Shown here in pieces: positions 9,725-21,400 of a stretch of DNA of 60,663 bases. How positions within the stretch are numbered: position 1 is the stretch's first letter; every line of letters begins with the position of its first letter. A model generated the notes under the pieces. It was not told the DNA's origin, searched no databases, and was given only the letters and a program-made list of their open reading frames with translations. This DNA is from Teratosphaeria epicoccoides (taxonomy: Eukaryota > Ascomycota > Dothideomycetes > Mycosphaerellales > Teratosphaeriaceae), in contig JADDMT010000150.1 of the NCBI GenBank assembly GCA_021401465.1, forward strand, positions 1 to 60,663, written 5' to 3'. A program made the position numbers and the translations under genes.

Positions 9725-11905
9725 ATGACTTCTAGGAGGAGTTTGGGCGGTGGGAGAGTTCTTGGGACTGGACAATCCTTGGCTCCTCCGCTACCCTCGA
9801 AAGCACTCCCACCCAGACCCACTGGCCTGCTATCGCCATCAGACAGCTCCGTCTCCCTCAGCTCGCAGGCGTCCAGTACGCCCATCACCGAACATGAGGA
9901 CATCACATCACGCGTGGCTCTCGACGAGCATGGTCCTGTCCATGCCGCAGCGTCGGCGAGCTCGAGGATGGTCTGTACGTGGACACTGATGGAGCTTGTG
10001 GCCTGTGATACGTGGTGCTGATGCATCTGCTCAGGTCCAATATGCAGCGAGGAGATGATGACACTGCTGCAACTCAACAGGTAGGTAAGCTGTCTTCTGC
10101 TCAAGAGACGACCAGCATGCACGGCGCCTGACTGCGCTGCAGACACATCGATGACAACCACGCGAATTTGGAGGAGATCGAGCAGGACGAGGCGAAGACT
10201 TGGTTCAAACAACAGATGGTCAAGGCAAAGAAGTTTCAGCCACTGCAGATACTCAACCAGAAACTGCGTGGTCTGGAAGTCTTCGAGTCCAACAACGACA
10301 ACGTGCCAGTGGGCGTTGCTCCGCAAGAGCCACGAAGTCGCAATGCGTCGCCTGTGCCGCTGCCTCGACCTGTAGAGGCACCGCTCCATACCGACGATAT
10401 CATCACCAAATCGCATTGGCAACGTCCTACTGGGTATGACCCTTGCTCAGATCCGCTTTGTGGTAAGAGATTGGGTGTTACGGCAGGTCAGGTGAACTGC
10501 AGGCATTGTGGGAAGCTCTTCTGCGACGAACATACCTTGTATCAAATGAGACTGTCGCGATCTGCGCAACATGAACCTGTACGTGGCCTGTGGTATCGAG
10601 TCTGCGAAACATGTTACAAGAGCCGACCAGGATACAATGACCACACTGGCGCTGAGCGCAATCACACAGACTTCTTTCACCGTGCGAGACGGAAGACTGT
10701 GGACAAGCAGTACTTGGAGACCAGCAGACTGGAGACACGGTTGACTCGCTTGACACAGCTGCTTGCAAATCCACCACCGGACCTGAATTCGAGCACAGGC
10801 AGCGCATTGTGGTCCTCAATTTCTGGTGGAAAGAATCACATACGAGCTCTCGAGCAGTCGGTGGTACCGTGGGAAGACGACGCCTCTGTGAACGAGTGTC
10901 CATTCTGTCAGCAGCAATTTTCTCAATACACATTTCGAAGGCATCATTGTCGCATATGTGGACGCGTCGTATGCGGCGATCCAGCCACCGCATGCTCCTC
11001 AGAGATTGGACTGGACGTTGACACCAGTACGTTGGGTTCCAGTTGCGCCTATCACGCAGGATATATATAGTGCAGTCACTGACAGGCTCTCAGAGAAAGA
11101 TGTTGGTAAAGTGCCGGTTGACGTCCGCATGTGCAAAGATTGCCAGCGAACGATCTTCAGCAAAGCTGACTTCGCACGAGAACTGTCAACACCAACGCAG
11201 GATCAACGAGCTTACAACAACCTCGTGCAATTCGAGCACGGCATCAGGTTGCTTCTCCCAAAGTTTCAGCGCCTGCTGATGACCCTCCAGGACCCGGAGA
11301 GACCTCCTACACCTGCACAGTTGGCGGACGCTGCTAAGGTGCGGAAACGGCTCACCGATGCATTCACTCAATATGACTTCGCGGCAAGACGTATACGGGA
11401 TCTGTCTACGGAATCTCCAACGCAGCAGCGACTGCAGAAAGCTGTGTACGCGCAAGCGACAAATTTCCTGCATATCCACATGTTGCCTCTGAAGTCGATA
11501 CCAAAAATCATGAAGCACGCCACCCCACGAGGCATGCGCAGCGTCGCGGGCAACGCCAATGGAAAGCCCCAAGGCGCTCTTGCTGCCATCAAACACAGCG
11601 GAAGCGTAAACGGAAACGGATCCCGCCCGAGCAGTAGTCGAGTCAGTAGCGCGAGCTCGGCTGCCGTGACTGCTCTGGAAGCTGAGGAAAAGTCGCTGAG
11701 GGAGCGGCTGATTGTTTTGGAGGAGCAGAAATTCATGGTTTCTGAAATGATTGCCGATGCGAACAAGCGGCGGAAATTCGATGAGGTGGCTGCGCTGTCG
11801 CAGAATGTGGATGATTTGAGTCGAGAGGTTGATCAGATTCAGGGTCAGCTTGCGCAGATGGACTTCGCAGGGGCCTACGCCGCGGACCAAGGCGCGATTA
11901 AGTGA
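9725..11905 (+). CDS. PEP7: FYVE zinc-finger Rab5 effector of the PEP7/VAC1 (rabenosyn) family
   Basis: Four exons (9725-9974, 10035-10080, 10143-11026, 11094-11905) give 663 residues. Introns are 60, 62 and 67 bp, with donors GTACGT, GTAGGT and GTACGT. Pep7p links Rab5-GTP and phosphatidylinositol 3-phosphate on endosomes to the Vps45/Pep12 fusion machinery. Exons 1-2 join to make a C2H2-type finger (CPICSEEM...NRHIDDNH) that exists only when spliced, which strongly supports the tiny 46-bp exon 2. A first Cys-rich FYVE-like region follows (CSDPLCGKRLG...CETC). The second FYVE domain has the lipid-binding RRHHCRICGR motif, and its last pair (CKDC) lies beyond intron 3. The C-terminal part is helical and coiled-coil, fitting Rab-binding segments. 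Confidence 0.9.
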
Positions 11906-12804
11906 AGGAGTACTGTCAATAGGGTTTCACGAAATCATTCGCGGCGCCAACAGGTACGACAAGCCTACCACCGGGGCGGGGCCTTTTGGCTGCTTTGCAA
12001 ACTTATTTATCAAAATGGCGGGCCCGAGCAGCGACGACCAGGCTTTGTCTGGCCCAGCAGAAAGCGGCAGACGCATTCAAAGAGGGTCTGTGCGTCCCAA
12101 TTCTGATGAACGATGTCTCGCTCCATCCCTGTCCGCTTCTGATCTTGCTGGGCGATCGAGATGGATCAGAGTTGGCAAGCAGCATGCCCAGAGCTCAAGT
12201 TGAGCACGCAGAACTCTTTATGGGCTAGATGCTGGCACGAGCAAGCTGATGTAAGGCTTTGCTTGAGTAGTGGAAGCCGTCGCGCTCTCGTGTCCGACAG
12301 TGTGCAAGGCAGGTTGTGTGACTGGCTAGGAGCAGTCTGGACGATGAAGCACGGACTATCAATCCGTATGCAGGTAGCATACACATAACAGGACTACTCT
12401 GGCTCTCGGCCAAATGTCACTCAGCCGGTCATCGGACTGCTCAGTGAGGGTCATGAAGTCGATCAAGCACGTCAAGACGCGTCAGACACTAGCGAGGAAG
12501 TTGACCGGGGAAGGAAGGAGCACTTCCGGCTAAACGGATCGTGCACAGACTCCCGCGCGGCTCCATGTCGATCTCTGTATGCGATCGATGTCACTATCAA
12601 CGTCACTTTTCGACATTTCCCAACCTGGAAATTGTGGCAGCACGTTGTGTCACTGCAGCTGCCTTTCTGTTATACCGCACGGTTGCGCGGCAGCATCTAA
12701 GTCATGACGATGACGCTGCAGCGGAGGTAGATTTTGGCTTCAGGTAAGGGTATACCTTGAGTCCATGTGCAACTCACGAATCCTTTGGCCCCCCTGCAAG
12801 CAAA
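11906..12804. other. Intergenic region between PEP7 and the Yellow-like gene
   Basis: About 900 bp contain only short overlapping frames without family resemblance. It should hold the promoter of the Yellow-like gene at 12805. Nothing else was recognised. Confidence 0.45.
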
Positions 12805-14229
12805 ATGTTGTTCAACAGAGTGGCGGCTGGCCTGTCCTTGACAGGCAGCGCCATTGCTCAATCCACTTCCCTCCCAGCCATCGCCACTGCTGGCCTCGTC
12901 CAAAACAGCACAAGATACAATACCCGCCTCCGCGTCGACAATGGCACTTACGGCCCACCCATCGAGGAAGTCCACTACTACTACGACCAATGGCCCATTG
13001 GCATCGCCGTGGCCTCTGACAGCCGGATCTTCACCACCTACACCCGCGGCACTTACAACTACACCCTGGGCGTCGTCGTGAACTCCACAGCCGAAGAGCC
13101 CTACCCTAGCGCCGCGCTCAACCTGCCACCCAGCGAGCTCAACACAAGCTGGCACGGCATCCCATTCGGCTCCGGCAACAGCACCGCTTTCATCAGCGTC
13201 CAGGCCGTCTACATCACCGCCAAAACCTCCACCCGCCCCGAAACCCTGTGGGTGCTCGACACCGGCCGCCCCACCGTCCACAACGCGCAAGGCGACCCCT
13301 CCATGCCCTACGCGCAGCCCGGCGGCCCCAAACTCGTCGCCATAGCCCTCACTAACAACTCCATCTACGCCACCTACACCTTCACCCCCTCCGTGCACTA
13401 CCCGGACTCCTATCTCAACGACCTGCGTTTCGACCTCCGCCCCAACATCACCGGCACCAGCGGCCACGGCATCGCCTACCTCGTCGACAGCTCCAACGAA
13501 GGGCGCCCGGGCTTCATCATGGTCGACCTCGGCACGCACGAAGCCTGGCGCCGGCTGACCGAAGACCCCTCCGTCCTGCGCGGGCCCCAAGACCTCCCCG
13601 CCTATCAAGCCCACCCCTTCTACCTGCGCATGAAAGGCACGCCCGCCCAATGGCAGCTGGAAGGCCTCGACGGCATCAACCTCTCCAAAGACGGGAGCAC
13701 CATGTATTACTCGCCCCTCTCCCAAGACACGCTCTACTCGATCCCCACCGCGAACCTGCGCGAGCGAGGGGAGTTGGCCGAGGTCCACGCGCACGCGAAC
13801 GTGAGCTCGCATGGGCAGAGAGGCGGGAATGCGAACGGGTTCGAGGGCGACAGCAATGGGCTGGTGTACCAGCTGATGCCGACGCACAATGCGGTTTTCT
13901 ACTTCGATCCGGAGGATGGGGAGACGAAGCCGTTTGTCAAGGACCCGAGGATTGTTTGGCCGGATGGCGCCAGTGTGGGGTTTGATGGGTATATTTATCT
14001 GAATATTAATCAATTGCCCTATCAGCCAGATTGGAATAATGGGTATGTTTGAGCCTTTCCTCTTTTGGGTTTTTTTCTGTTCTTTTTTGGGTTTGTGGCA
14101 GAGGATTGAGGAGTATTCGAGCGGGTGCTGACAGGATTGGGTAGGCAAGATTTGAGGATTTATCCCGGAGCCATTTTGAGGTGCAAGTTGCCGAACAATG
14201 GGACGAAGAATACGGAGCTGTATGTATGA
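12805..14229 (+). CDS. Secreted Yellow/major-royal-jelly-like protein
   Basis: Two exons (12805-14042, 14145-14229) with a 102-bp intron (GTATGT...GGGTAG, branch GCTGAC) give 440 residues. The protein begins with a signal peptide (MLFNRVAAGLSLTGSAIAQS), so secretion is expected. Many N-x-S/T sites suggest heavy glycosylation. The body has the six-bladed propeller features of the Yellow/MRJP family, for example WPIGIAVASDSRIF near the start, LWVLDTGRP, LEGLDGINLSKDGSTMYYSPLSQDTLYSIP and the final LPYQPDWNNGQDLR-IYPGAILRCKLP. The last block is created by splicing, which supports the intron. Biochemical activity in fungi is not established. An in-frame region 5' of this ATG lacks a signal peptide, so the ATG at 12805 was preferred. 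Confidence 0.85.
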
Positions 14230-14521
14230 GGAAAGATTTGTGAATCGATATTTGTATTGAGACTAGGCAAGTGTGGTGGCTAGTTAGATCACGACAGAAA
14301 TTTGCAAATCAGAAGGCGGAATGAAATGGAATGAAACATATGAGTCCTATCTCAGTCGGCCCGGTGCTCAAGAAACGAACGCATCACTCATCCGTCCCAG
14401 AGTATTGGGGTGTATCACGGCGACCCAGCACCTGGCAACGCCCCAGATCCCAGTACACACGAAACCCTCATTGCTCCATGGCGCCTTATAGACACTCTCA
14501 ACCGCTCCACTAATCCCACAC

Positions 14522-15520
14522 CTACTGTCCCTGCCTGGCCTGCCTGTACCTCGTCTCCTGCTCCGTCTGGATCTCCGCAATCCCCTGACTCACCTCCTCC
14601 AACACCTGCGCGGCGTTCGCATGGAACTCCGCCTGCGCCTTCGCCAACTCGGCCACATTCCTCAACGGCTCGGGCGTATCCAACACATTCCGCATCACAC
14701 TGGTCGCCTCATCCACCTTCTCCACAAACGCGTCCTCCGCCTGCTCAATCGCGCTCCTCTGCGCCTCCGTAAAGCTCTCCTCGTGCCTGCCCCCCGCCGA
14801 CGCCCTCGCCTTGGCAGCGTCCAACTGCAGACGCGCGGTATGAACCGCGGCGCGAGCCTTGTCAGCCGCTTTGAGGTTCTGGTTGAGGGTTGCAGACCAG
14901 CCGGCGAGGAACTTGGACTGGATTGCTGAGTCTTGTTCGAGACGCGCTTCGCCGACTTTTTCGGAGGCGATGGCGAATTTCTCGAGGCCCGACGCGAGCG
15001 GGTCCGGTTCGGTGGAACCTTGCGAAGTCGCCATGCTGAGGGCTTGGGAGCCGGCGAGGGAGGCGCGGGCGATAGCATGGGCGAAGGTCTTGGGTTGAGG
15101 GTTAGCGGAGGGTGGGGCGGTGAAGGCGGCTTGGGCTTCGGCGGCGGAGCCGGCTTTGCTTAGGAGGTTAACCTGGGTGGGTGGTGTTAGCTTGCCGCCG
15201 ACCACAGGCCTGGGTATATGGTATGTAGCTACCTTCTCTGAAATGCTCTTGCCCAAGTCCTGGAAACTCTCGCGGATGTTGGGGGGGTAGTCGTACGCCT
15301 CGTTGGCATACTGGCTCGTGGCTGCCAGCAGCTTCTGGTGTGTCTGCTTGAGCGCGTCGATGCGGGTCTCAAGCTCGATGTAGTCATGTGGCAGTTCCGT
15401 CTTCTCGCCGGCATTGCCCGTCTGCTCGCGGAACCATTGTTGACTGCGGGCGGCGAAGGGCGTGACGGAAGAGGAGACGGTCTTGCCGAAGTTCTGGAAG
15501 GTGGAGGCAAACTTGTCCAT
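14522..15520 (-). CDS. BAR-domain protein, Gvp36-like
   Basis: The gene is open from 15520 to 14522. A 60-bp in-frame intron at 15232-15173 is likely (GTAGCT...CCACCCAG with branch GCTAAC), leaving about 312 residues. BAR proteins bind and bend membranes; yeast Gvp36 is associated with Golgi and vesicle traffic. The N-terminus (FASTFQNFGKTVSSSVTPFAARSQQW) and long amphipathic helices rich in Ala/Gln/Glu fit the family. The segment inside the proposed intron (YHIPRPVVGGKLTPPT) would break a helix, another reason to splice it out. It converges with the Yellow-like gene. Confidence 0.8.
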   Translation of the reverse strand: MDKFASTFQNFGKTVSSSVTPFAARSQQWFREQTGNAGEKTELPHDYIELETRIDALKQTHQKLLAATSQYANEAYDYPPNIRESFQDLGKSISEKVATYHIPRPVVGGKLTPPTQVNLLSKAGSAAEAQAAFTAPPSANPQPKTFAHAIARASLAGSQALSMATSQGSTEPDPLASGLEKFAIASEKVGEARLEQDSAIQSKFLAGWSATLNQNLKAADKARAAVHTARLQLDAAKARASAGGRHEESFTEAQRSAIEQAEDAFVEKVDEATSVMRNVLDTPEPLRNVAELAKAQAEFHANAAQVLEEVSQGIAEIQTEQETRYRQARQGQ

Positions 15521-15748
15521 ATTGAAGCTTTCGAAAGGGTGGGGGTGTCGAGGAGGGAGGACGGTGAAGTCGAGTCGATGTTCGAGTGCGAAGAGACTCG
15601 ATGTCGTGGTTCAGCTCCTCAAGCTGTTGATGCGATGTTTTGGTGGGTAGATCAGTTCGGGGGGCCAGGTCGCGAAGGAGCTCAAGGGTGATGCTTTGGA
15701 GCTTCAAAGGCGCAGTTTGTCAAGTGAGTAAGACAAGGTTTCGGGAGA

Positions 15749-16021
15749 TTAGAAGCAGCGAATCAGTGCAGCGCCCTCCTCTTGGTCTTGGTGAAGCTGT
15801 TCGTCCACCTCCCTCTGCACCTCCCAAATGATCCTCAGTCTTTCAAGATCGTGTCGAGCAGTGACCCACTTGTCGATGCTCCTGAATGCCAGGAGACACG
15901 CGAACAAAGCAACAATGGTCGCGATGCTTGCGAGGTCCGTTGGTTGACACCTTTCTACCAGCCACTTGGAGAGCTTCAACAACTTCAAGATTTTGACCGC
16001 CGTATCAAGGTCAATATCCAT
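15749..16021 (-). CDS. Possible small single-pass membrane protein (90 aa)
   Basis: An ATG-led frame of 90 codons sits between the starts and ends of two solid genes on the same strand. One hydrophobic helix (about residues 31-46, ASIATIVALFACLLAF) is followed by a charged, coiled-coil-like tail (ERLRIIWEVQREVDEQL). I do not recognise a family. The segment order (amphipathic N-terminus, helix, charged tail) is protein-like, but a chance frame cannot be excluded. Confidence 0.35.
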   Translation of the reverse strand: MDIDLDTAVKILKLLKLSKWLVERCQPTDLASIATIVALFACLLAFRSIDKWVTARHDLERLRIIWEVQREVDEQLHQDQEEGAALIRCF

Positions 16022-16437
16022 GCTTGAGAACTCTGCATGGCCCCAAAAGATCTCGGTCGAAATGGGGAGCCTCTCGTTGACTTACCGTGCATATCCAAGG
16101 CCGCTTGCTGGCTTGGGGGCAGTTGCCAGCAACTGCTAGTTATGTTTGTCATGCAAGTGGTATGCAGTAGGGACGATGGCCACGAACGTCACCAGGAGAG
16201 TGATGGCGAGGCAAAAGGGAACTCAGGAACATTGAACATCAATCCCACCCTTCAGTGTTGCATAAACCTGCAATCTACATCTATCATGACACAACGGGAA
16301 TCATCATGATCTGCTTGAAAACCATTCCGCCTCTAGACGCCATCTTGGATGCCACCGTGTACCAGAACTCTGTGGCCCGTTCAAAAATCACGGTTACTTT
16401 CATAACATCAGAACCCCAAAGCCTGCCCCGCACACCA

Positions 16438-19400
16438 CTAGTCATCCTCATCAGAGAACACCTCCTCACCACGCTTGCGACGGGCCATACGGTCCTTCTT
16501 CTTCTTGCGCAGCTCAGCTGAAGACAGCTTGGCCTTCTTCTTGGTGCTCTCGATCTTGTTGCCCATGGCGTCAAACTTCTCCTCCTCCTCGCCTGCCTGC
16601 TGCAGACGAGGACCAGCGCCTTGGCCCTGCACCCAGTTGTGACCGGAAGGAGTCATGCGGCCATCCATGACAGCCCACACTTCCTCAGTCAAGTCCTTGG
16701 TGAATTCAGCAGAGTGGGTAATGATGATGACACCCCCCTCAAAGGACTTGATAGCCTTGGACAAAGCACCCAGCGAGTCACGGTCGAGGTAGTTGGTCGG
16801 CTCGTCCAGGACGATCAAGTGAGGACGCTGCCACGAGCACGCCGCAAGCACAACCTTGACACGCTGACCACCAGAGAGACCGCGCATGCGTGAGTGAGAG
16901 ACGAGCTCGGCGTCGAGTCCAAAGTTGGAGCAGTGTGCTTCGATCTCCTTGCGGACCAAGGGCCTGAACTGACCGCTGGCAAGGGCCTCCTTCTGATCGA
17001 CATCGGCAACCATCTTCTGGTGAGAAGCGATGAGCTCATTACGCGGGATCCAGGCGTTGTCAGCAGTCATCATTGGCGTCCATCTCTCGTTCTTCAAGCC
17101 CACATTCTCACCGAGCGCAAAAGAACACTCGTACTCGTAAGAGTTCTTGAACTTTCTACGAGAGTGGATGCCGATCACACGACGCTGAGAACCCTCGATC
17201 TTGTAGATCTTGTCCATAGCCTTCTCATCTTCCTCGGTGACGATCTTGTTGGCTCGGTCCATGGTCTCACGGTCCTCGCCAGTCTGGAAACGCCATTGAA
17301 TGTACTCAGACGGGGTCTTGTCGAGATGGTGGTCAATGTGGGCGAAAGCGTGCTGCTTGATGTATGCAATACGGATGTTCTCGTGCTGGTAGACGTCACC
17401 GGTCGTCGGGATCAGCTCACCAGTGAGGACGTTGACCAGGGTCGACTTTCCGGCACCATTGGGACCGATGACAGCGATACGGGAGCCGAGCGAACACTGG
17501 AAGGTGATGTCCTGGATCTGAGGCTTGGAGGTACCTGGGTACTGGAAGGTCATGTTGTTGACGCGGACAATGGCCTTGGCTTTGGTCTTGACACCCTCCA
17601 GAAACCCAGGCTCTGGGAACTTGAACTCCATCTCGGAAGCACCAAGCTCGTAGTAGGACTTAGCAGACGGTACACGCTTGACGAACTCGCTGAGCTTGCC
17701 ACGGTAGCGCTTGAGCTTGAAGCGCTCGTAGTGAATGACGTGCTGGACAACGTTGTCCAAGAACTTGCTGTCGTGGGAGATGATAATCGATGTGCATGGC
17801 GAGTTGGTGAGGTAGTCCTCCAGCCACTTGACGTTCTTCACGTCCAAGTGGTTGGTCGGCTCGTCCAAAAGAAGAATGTCGGGCTTGACGAATACTGCAC
17901 GGGCAAGCGCCAGCTTCATCTTCCAACCACCAGACAAGGCGGTTATCGGGCCATCAAGCTGCTCAGGCACGAAGCCGAACTCCACCAAGGTTCTCCTGAC
18001 CTCGTCCTCGGGAAGGTCGACACCAGATTGCTTCAGCTTCATGACAGTCCACTCCATCACAGTCATCTCAGTATCAGCGGCATCAAGATCGTGCTCAATG
18101 TAAGCAGTCTTGACCTCGCTCTGCTTCGGGAAACCTTCGACCTGCTCGTTATTGATAGCGCGCATGAGGGTGGTCTTACCGGAACCGTTGGGGCCCAGCA
18201 GACCGTAACGCTGACCACGCTTCAGACGCAAGTGTGTCTGGTTGAGCAAAATCTTGGCACCGTAGGCCAAGTTGAATGTGCAATTGCACAGGTCCTCGCC
18301 CTCCTCCTCGTCCGGCTCAACCTCGTTCTCTTTCTCGGCTTCCGGCAGCGAACGCTTGCGGAGATCCTCTGTGAGATCTCTCGACTCCTTCTCGTCACCA
18401 AGCATAGCAGTCAAGAAGGGAAGGACGTTGAGCGTCCAAGAGGAGCTGTCGAAGTTCTTCTCGTCGATGAGCTGACCGCCGATCGCACCGATGTATGTGA
18501 GGACTGGGCCGAACTTCTGGATCGCAGACTTGTGCTTGCCAGCGCTGAGGATATCCTTCAGGTGACCCTTTATTGTGTCGATGTCGCCAGCGTGCGAGAC
18601 CTCTGGAATCTTGCCGTTAACGACGTTGCCAACACGGATGAGGGTATCCAGGCCTTGCTTGGTCTTCTCACGAGCCTCTGGGTCTGCCAAGTTGTCGTAG
18701 TTGTCCTTGAGCTGAGGCATCAGCTTGGGCAGGAAAGAGGCAACAATGTTGGGGTCCTCGACAAGCTTGCACATATTGTCGATAATGACGGCGGATTTAC
18801 GCTTGATGGCAGTCTCGCGCTCCTTGAGACCACGCTCCAGAAGCGGCACCATGATGGCGAGAGTTGGCTCGTGGACATCAGTGACGAAAGTGGTAGCACC
18901 AAGCAAGTGCACAGTCTCCGGGACATTCTCTGGCTTGGCAATACACTTGATGAGCTCAGGAATGAAGCGTTCAATATCCTTGTTGGAGATGAGCGCGCAA
19001 ACCTTTTCCATGGTCTGGTATGCGCGCTTCTTAACTTCTGGCTTGGTATCCCACATGGCCTCGGAGACGATGGGAATGAGGTCCGGGACGAGGTATGCGG
19101 TCTGTGCTGGTGATGAGTCGCACAGTGCCTCAATACACTCCAAGTCGGTCATCTTCTCAGGCCATTTTTGTGCGTTGCGGATCGAGTTCACGTAGTGTGG
19201 AATCAGCGCCTTGACGGCGTTGGCGTTGACCGCCTTGGTGATGGACAGCGCAGCGTCCTGTGCGGCAACCTTGACTGGTGCCATCTTGTCGCCGACCGCG
19301 GCCAGCACGTTCGGGAGTAGCTCGACTAGGTATGGCTGGACGATGGGCGAGACGTCGGCATGCTTAGCGATGGCAGCGATAGCCTCGCAAGCATTTTGCC

Positions 19401-19623
19401 GAGCGTTCACATCCTTCTTGTTGTTCAAACCCTTCTTCAGACTCTCGACAGCTTTGGTAGGCGCCTCGTGCTCTTCGATTTCGCCATTAATGAAAATTGC
19501 AATCTCCTGCGACACGCTCTTCGCCTCGTCGCCAGGCTTGCTGACCTGAAGCTTGGAGAACAGCTCTTCAAGCACCTTCGTGCTCTGCTTGTTCTCCTTC
19601 TTGACCTGAGCCGCGCTGGCCAT
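16438..19623 (-). CDS. TEF3: Translation elongation factor 3 (ABC-F ATPase)
   Basis: This is an uninterrupted gene of 1061 residues, the normal eEF3 length. eEF3 is a fungal ribosome-bound ATPase that helps tRNA leave the E site in each elongation cycle. HEAT repeats fill roughly residues 1-320. The first ABC cassette has GPNGSGKTT (about 474), LSGGW (about 559) and LLLDEPTNHLD (about 580). The second has GPNGAGKST (about 716), LSGGQ (about 912) and DEPTNYLD. The chromodomain-like insertion typical of eEF3 lies around 780-845. The tail is Lys-rich (from about 1025), as in ribosome-binding tails. Codon use is strongly biased to C/G-ending codons, as for a highly expressed gene. This bias leaves a 739-codon open frame on the opposite strand. 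Confidence 0.97.
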   Translation of the reverse strand: MASAAQVKKENKQSTKVLEELFSKLQVSKPGDEAKSVSQEIAIFINGEIEEHEAPTKAVESLKKGLNNKKDVNARQNACEAIAAIAKHADVSPIVQPYLVELLPNVLAAVGDKMAPVKVAAQDAALSITKAVNANAVKALIPHYVNSIRNAQKWPEKMTDLECIEALCDSSPAQTAYLVPDLIPIVSEAMWDTKPEVKKRAYQTMEKVCALISNKDIERFIPELIKCIAKPENVPETVHLLGATTFVTDVHEPTLAIMVPLLERGLKERETAIKRKSAVIIDNMCKLVEDPNIVASFLPKLMPQLKDNYDNLADPEAREKTKQGLDTLIRVGNVVNGKIPEVSHAGDIDTIKGHLKDILSAGKHKSAIQKFGPVLTYIGAIGGQLIDEKNFDSSSWTLNVLPFLTAMLGDEKESRDLTEDLRKRSLPEAEKENEVEPDEEEGEDLCNCTFNLAYGAKILLNQTHLRLKRGQRYGLLGPNGSGKTTLMRAINNEQVEGFPKQSEVKTAYIEHDLDAADTEMTVMEWTVMKLKQSGVDLPEDEVRRTLVEFGFVPEQLDGPITALSGGWKMKLALARAVFVKPDILLLDEPTNHLDVKNVKWLEDYLTNSPCTSIIISHDSKFLDNVVQHVIHYERFKLKRYRGKLSEFVKRVPSAKSYYELGASEMEFKFPEPGFLEGVKTKAKAIVRVNNMTFQYPGTSKPQIQDITFQCSLGSRIAVIGPNGAGKSTLVNVLTGELIPTTGDVYQHENIRIAYIKQHAFAHIDHHLDKTPSEYIQWRFQTGEDRETMDRANKIVTEEDEKAMDKIYKIEGSQRRVIGIHSRRKFKNSYEYECSFALGENVGLKNERWTPMMTADNAWIPRNELIASHQKMVADVDQKEALASGQFRPLVRKEIEAHCSNFGLDAELVSHSRMRGLSGGQRVKVVLAACSWQRPHLIVLDEPTNYLDRDSLGALSKAIKSFEGGVIIITHSAEFTKDLTEEVWAVMDGRMTPSGHNWVQGQGAGPRLQQAGEEEEKFDAMGNKIESTKKKAKLSSAELRKKKKDRMARRKRGEEVFSDEDD

Positions 19624-21400
19624 GTTGTCGGTATTGGGAGAGTGTAGGGTGGGGAGAAAAAGCAGGGTCGATAGGAAAGCGGCGAGCGAGAATTTGTACT
19701 GAAATTCTTCAGGGCCTCAAGGGCTAAGTCGGTGGGGCGGATAACCGATAAGTATCGGCACGAGCCGAGTGATGGAGGCGATTCTTAACCTCGGGGATGG
19801 CGGGCGGGAACGTGTGGTCGAAAGAGGAACGTATTTCTAGTCGTTCTCCAATGCGGAAAGATTTTTGATGTGTGTATTTCGTTGAGATTGATGTTGCAAT
19901 CGAACATCAAAAGTTGATGGAAGATCCCTCTCGAGAATCAGTGTCGGGTTCATCCGAGCACCGCCTGAATCCACTGGTGCTAAGCATTTGCCACCCGCTC
20001 GGCAACCAACATTCGAACATCCCTCGATTTCCTCTGTTCAATTTGTGCCTGTTCGCGGTCTGCGGGTCGTACAAGTCGAGGTAAGCAGATCGACCACGTT
20101 GCTTAGTCGTTACACACCTCTTCCGTCTGACACCGACATCTCCAGTGACGATTCAATTCGAGCGCTTCAATAACGCTCTTTCGCGCTGTGACCGCAGTCA
20201 CTCCTACATACTTTAACGAGAGACGCGGTTGTGTACACTGTGTTAGCACGGGCAGAATGTGCAACCATGAGGTGCGATCCGAAAGCCGCTCGCTACCTTC
20301 TTCACATTCCTCGGCACATATGTACGGATGGTCTCACTCATAGACCATCGCGCTCTTGCTTCGTCGTGCAGCGACGTTTGGTGTTATGTCAAGGTCAGGG
20401 TGCCGGACCTGCAGTGCCTACATATACCGATGCTATAGAATGTCTTATTTTAGAACAACGTTCACCTCAGCTGCTGGACTACCTCTGGCTTCCTGCAGTA
20501 CTGCGGCATACAGCTATGCGGAAGGACTTTTGACGCTTAGCACCTGCCACACCTCCGTCAGCTAATCGACCACTCACGTGAATTGTTCCTATCATTGGTC
20601 AAACTTACATGTAATATTGAATGCTGTCACTCACCAAGCTTCAGAAACGGGCAATGACGGTGAGGGCACGATCTCGCTTCTGTCGCCAGCAAGTCATCGA
20701 GGGTCAGCTGGTCGGGCAACTCTTCGGGCACAATCACCAGGCCTTGTGACTGCCGATCTATATTATTCAACCTCTGCGCGTCCGTCCTGCCGACGAACGT
20801 CCCTCAGAGCCGTCGACTGCCAAGCAAAAAACATGAGGGGTATTCAACCTCCAGCGGCCTCTTACGATCCAATGGCGAACTTGACGCGGCTGCAAGGTAT
20901 GACTTGGGAAGTCTGTTCTCTCCGGCGACATGCAGATGGCAATTATATGGCGAGGCTGCCTACGTGACGAAATGATTTGTGACCTTTTCCTTACAACTGT
21001 AAATTCCTTCGACCTTGAATTTGTGGCATGGAGGGAAGTTATGCTGTGGCGTCCGCAGCTTGAAATTAAATCTTTGCCGTGGCGTTCGAGGTTCTGTAGC
21101 GGTCAATTTGGCTGCCGTGAATGCAAATATGTTCGCGGTGGGCATGGCTGCTCAAACCCCAGGAAGAGCGCTACAGGTGAGCTTGGCTACGTCCAGATCG
21201 AGGCGTACATACACAGCGGGCAAAGCAGAAGCTCACCAGGCTTTGCTCCGGCTTCTCTCTGAACTCATGCATGGCTAGGGAAACCAGCAACACAGTGCAG
21301 CACAGCATTGGCTGCGCCTTGAGACGACCACTTGGATTCATCTGGGTCAGTATTGGACTTGAGCTTATCGCGCATACGCAACTTATAACTTCTTGTACAT
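19624..21400. other. Long intergenic region including the TEF3 promoter
   Basis: About 1.8 kb lie between the TEF3 start and the 3' end of the MDR oxidoreductase. Frames of up to 129 codons occur on the plus strand but show no family signature, biased composition or supporting splice signals. The part near 19,624-19,900 should contain the strong TEF3 promoter. Confidence 0.45.

Noticed and set aside
16894..19113. 739-codon open frame on the plus strand opposite TEF3
   Set aside because: It mirrors the strong codon bias of TEF3 (few codons whose complement is a stop). Composition is Leu/Val/Asp-heavy with no domain, and the sense gene is unmistakable.
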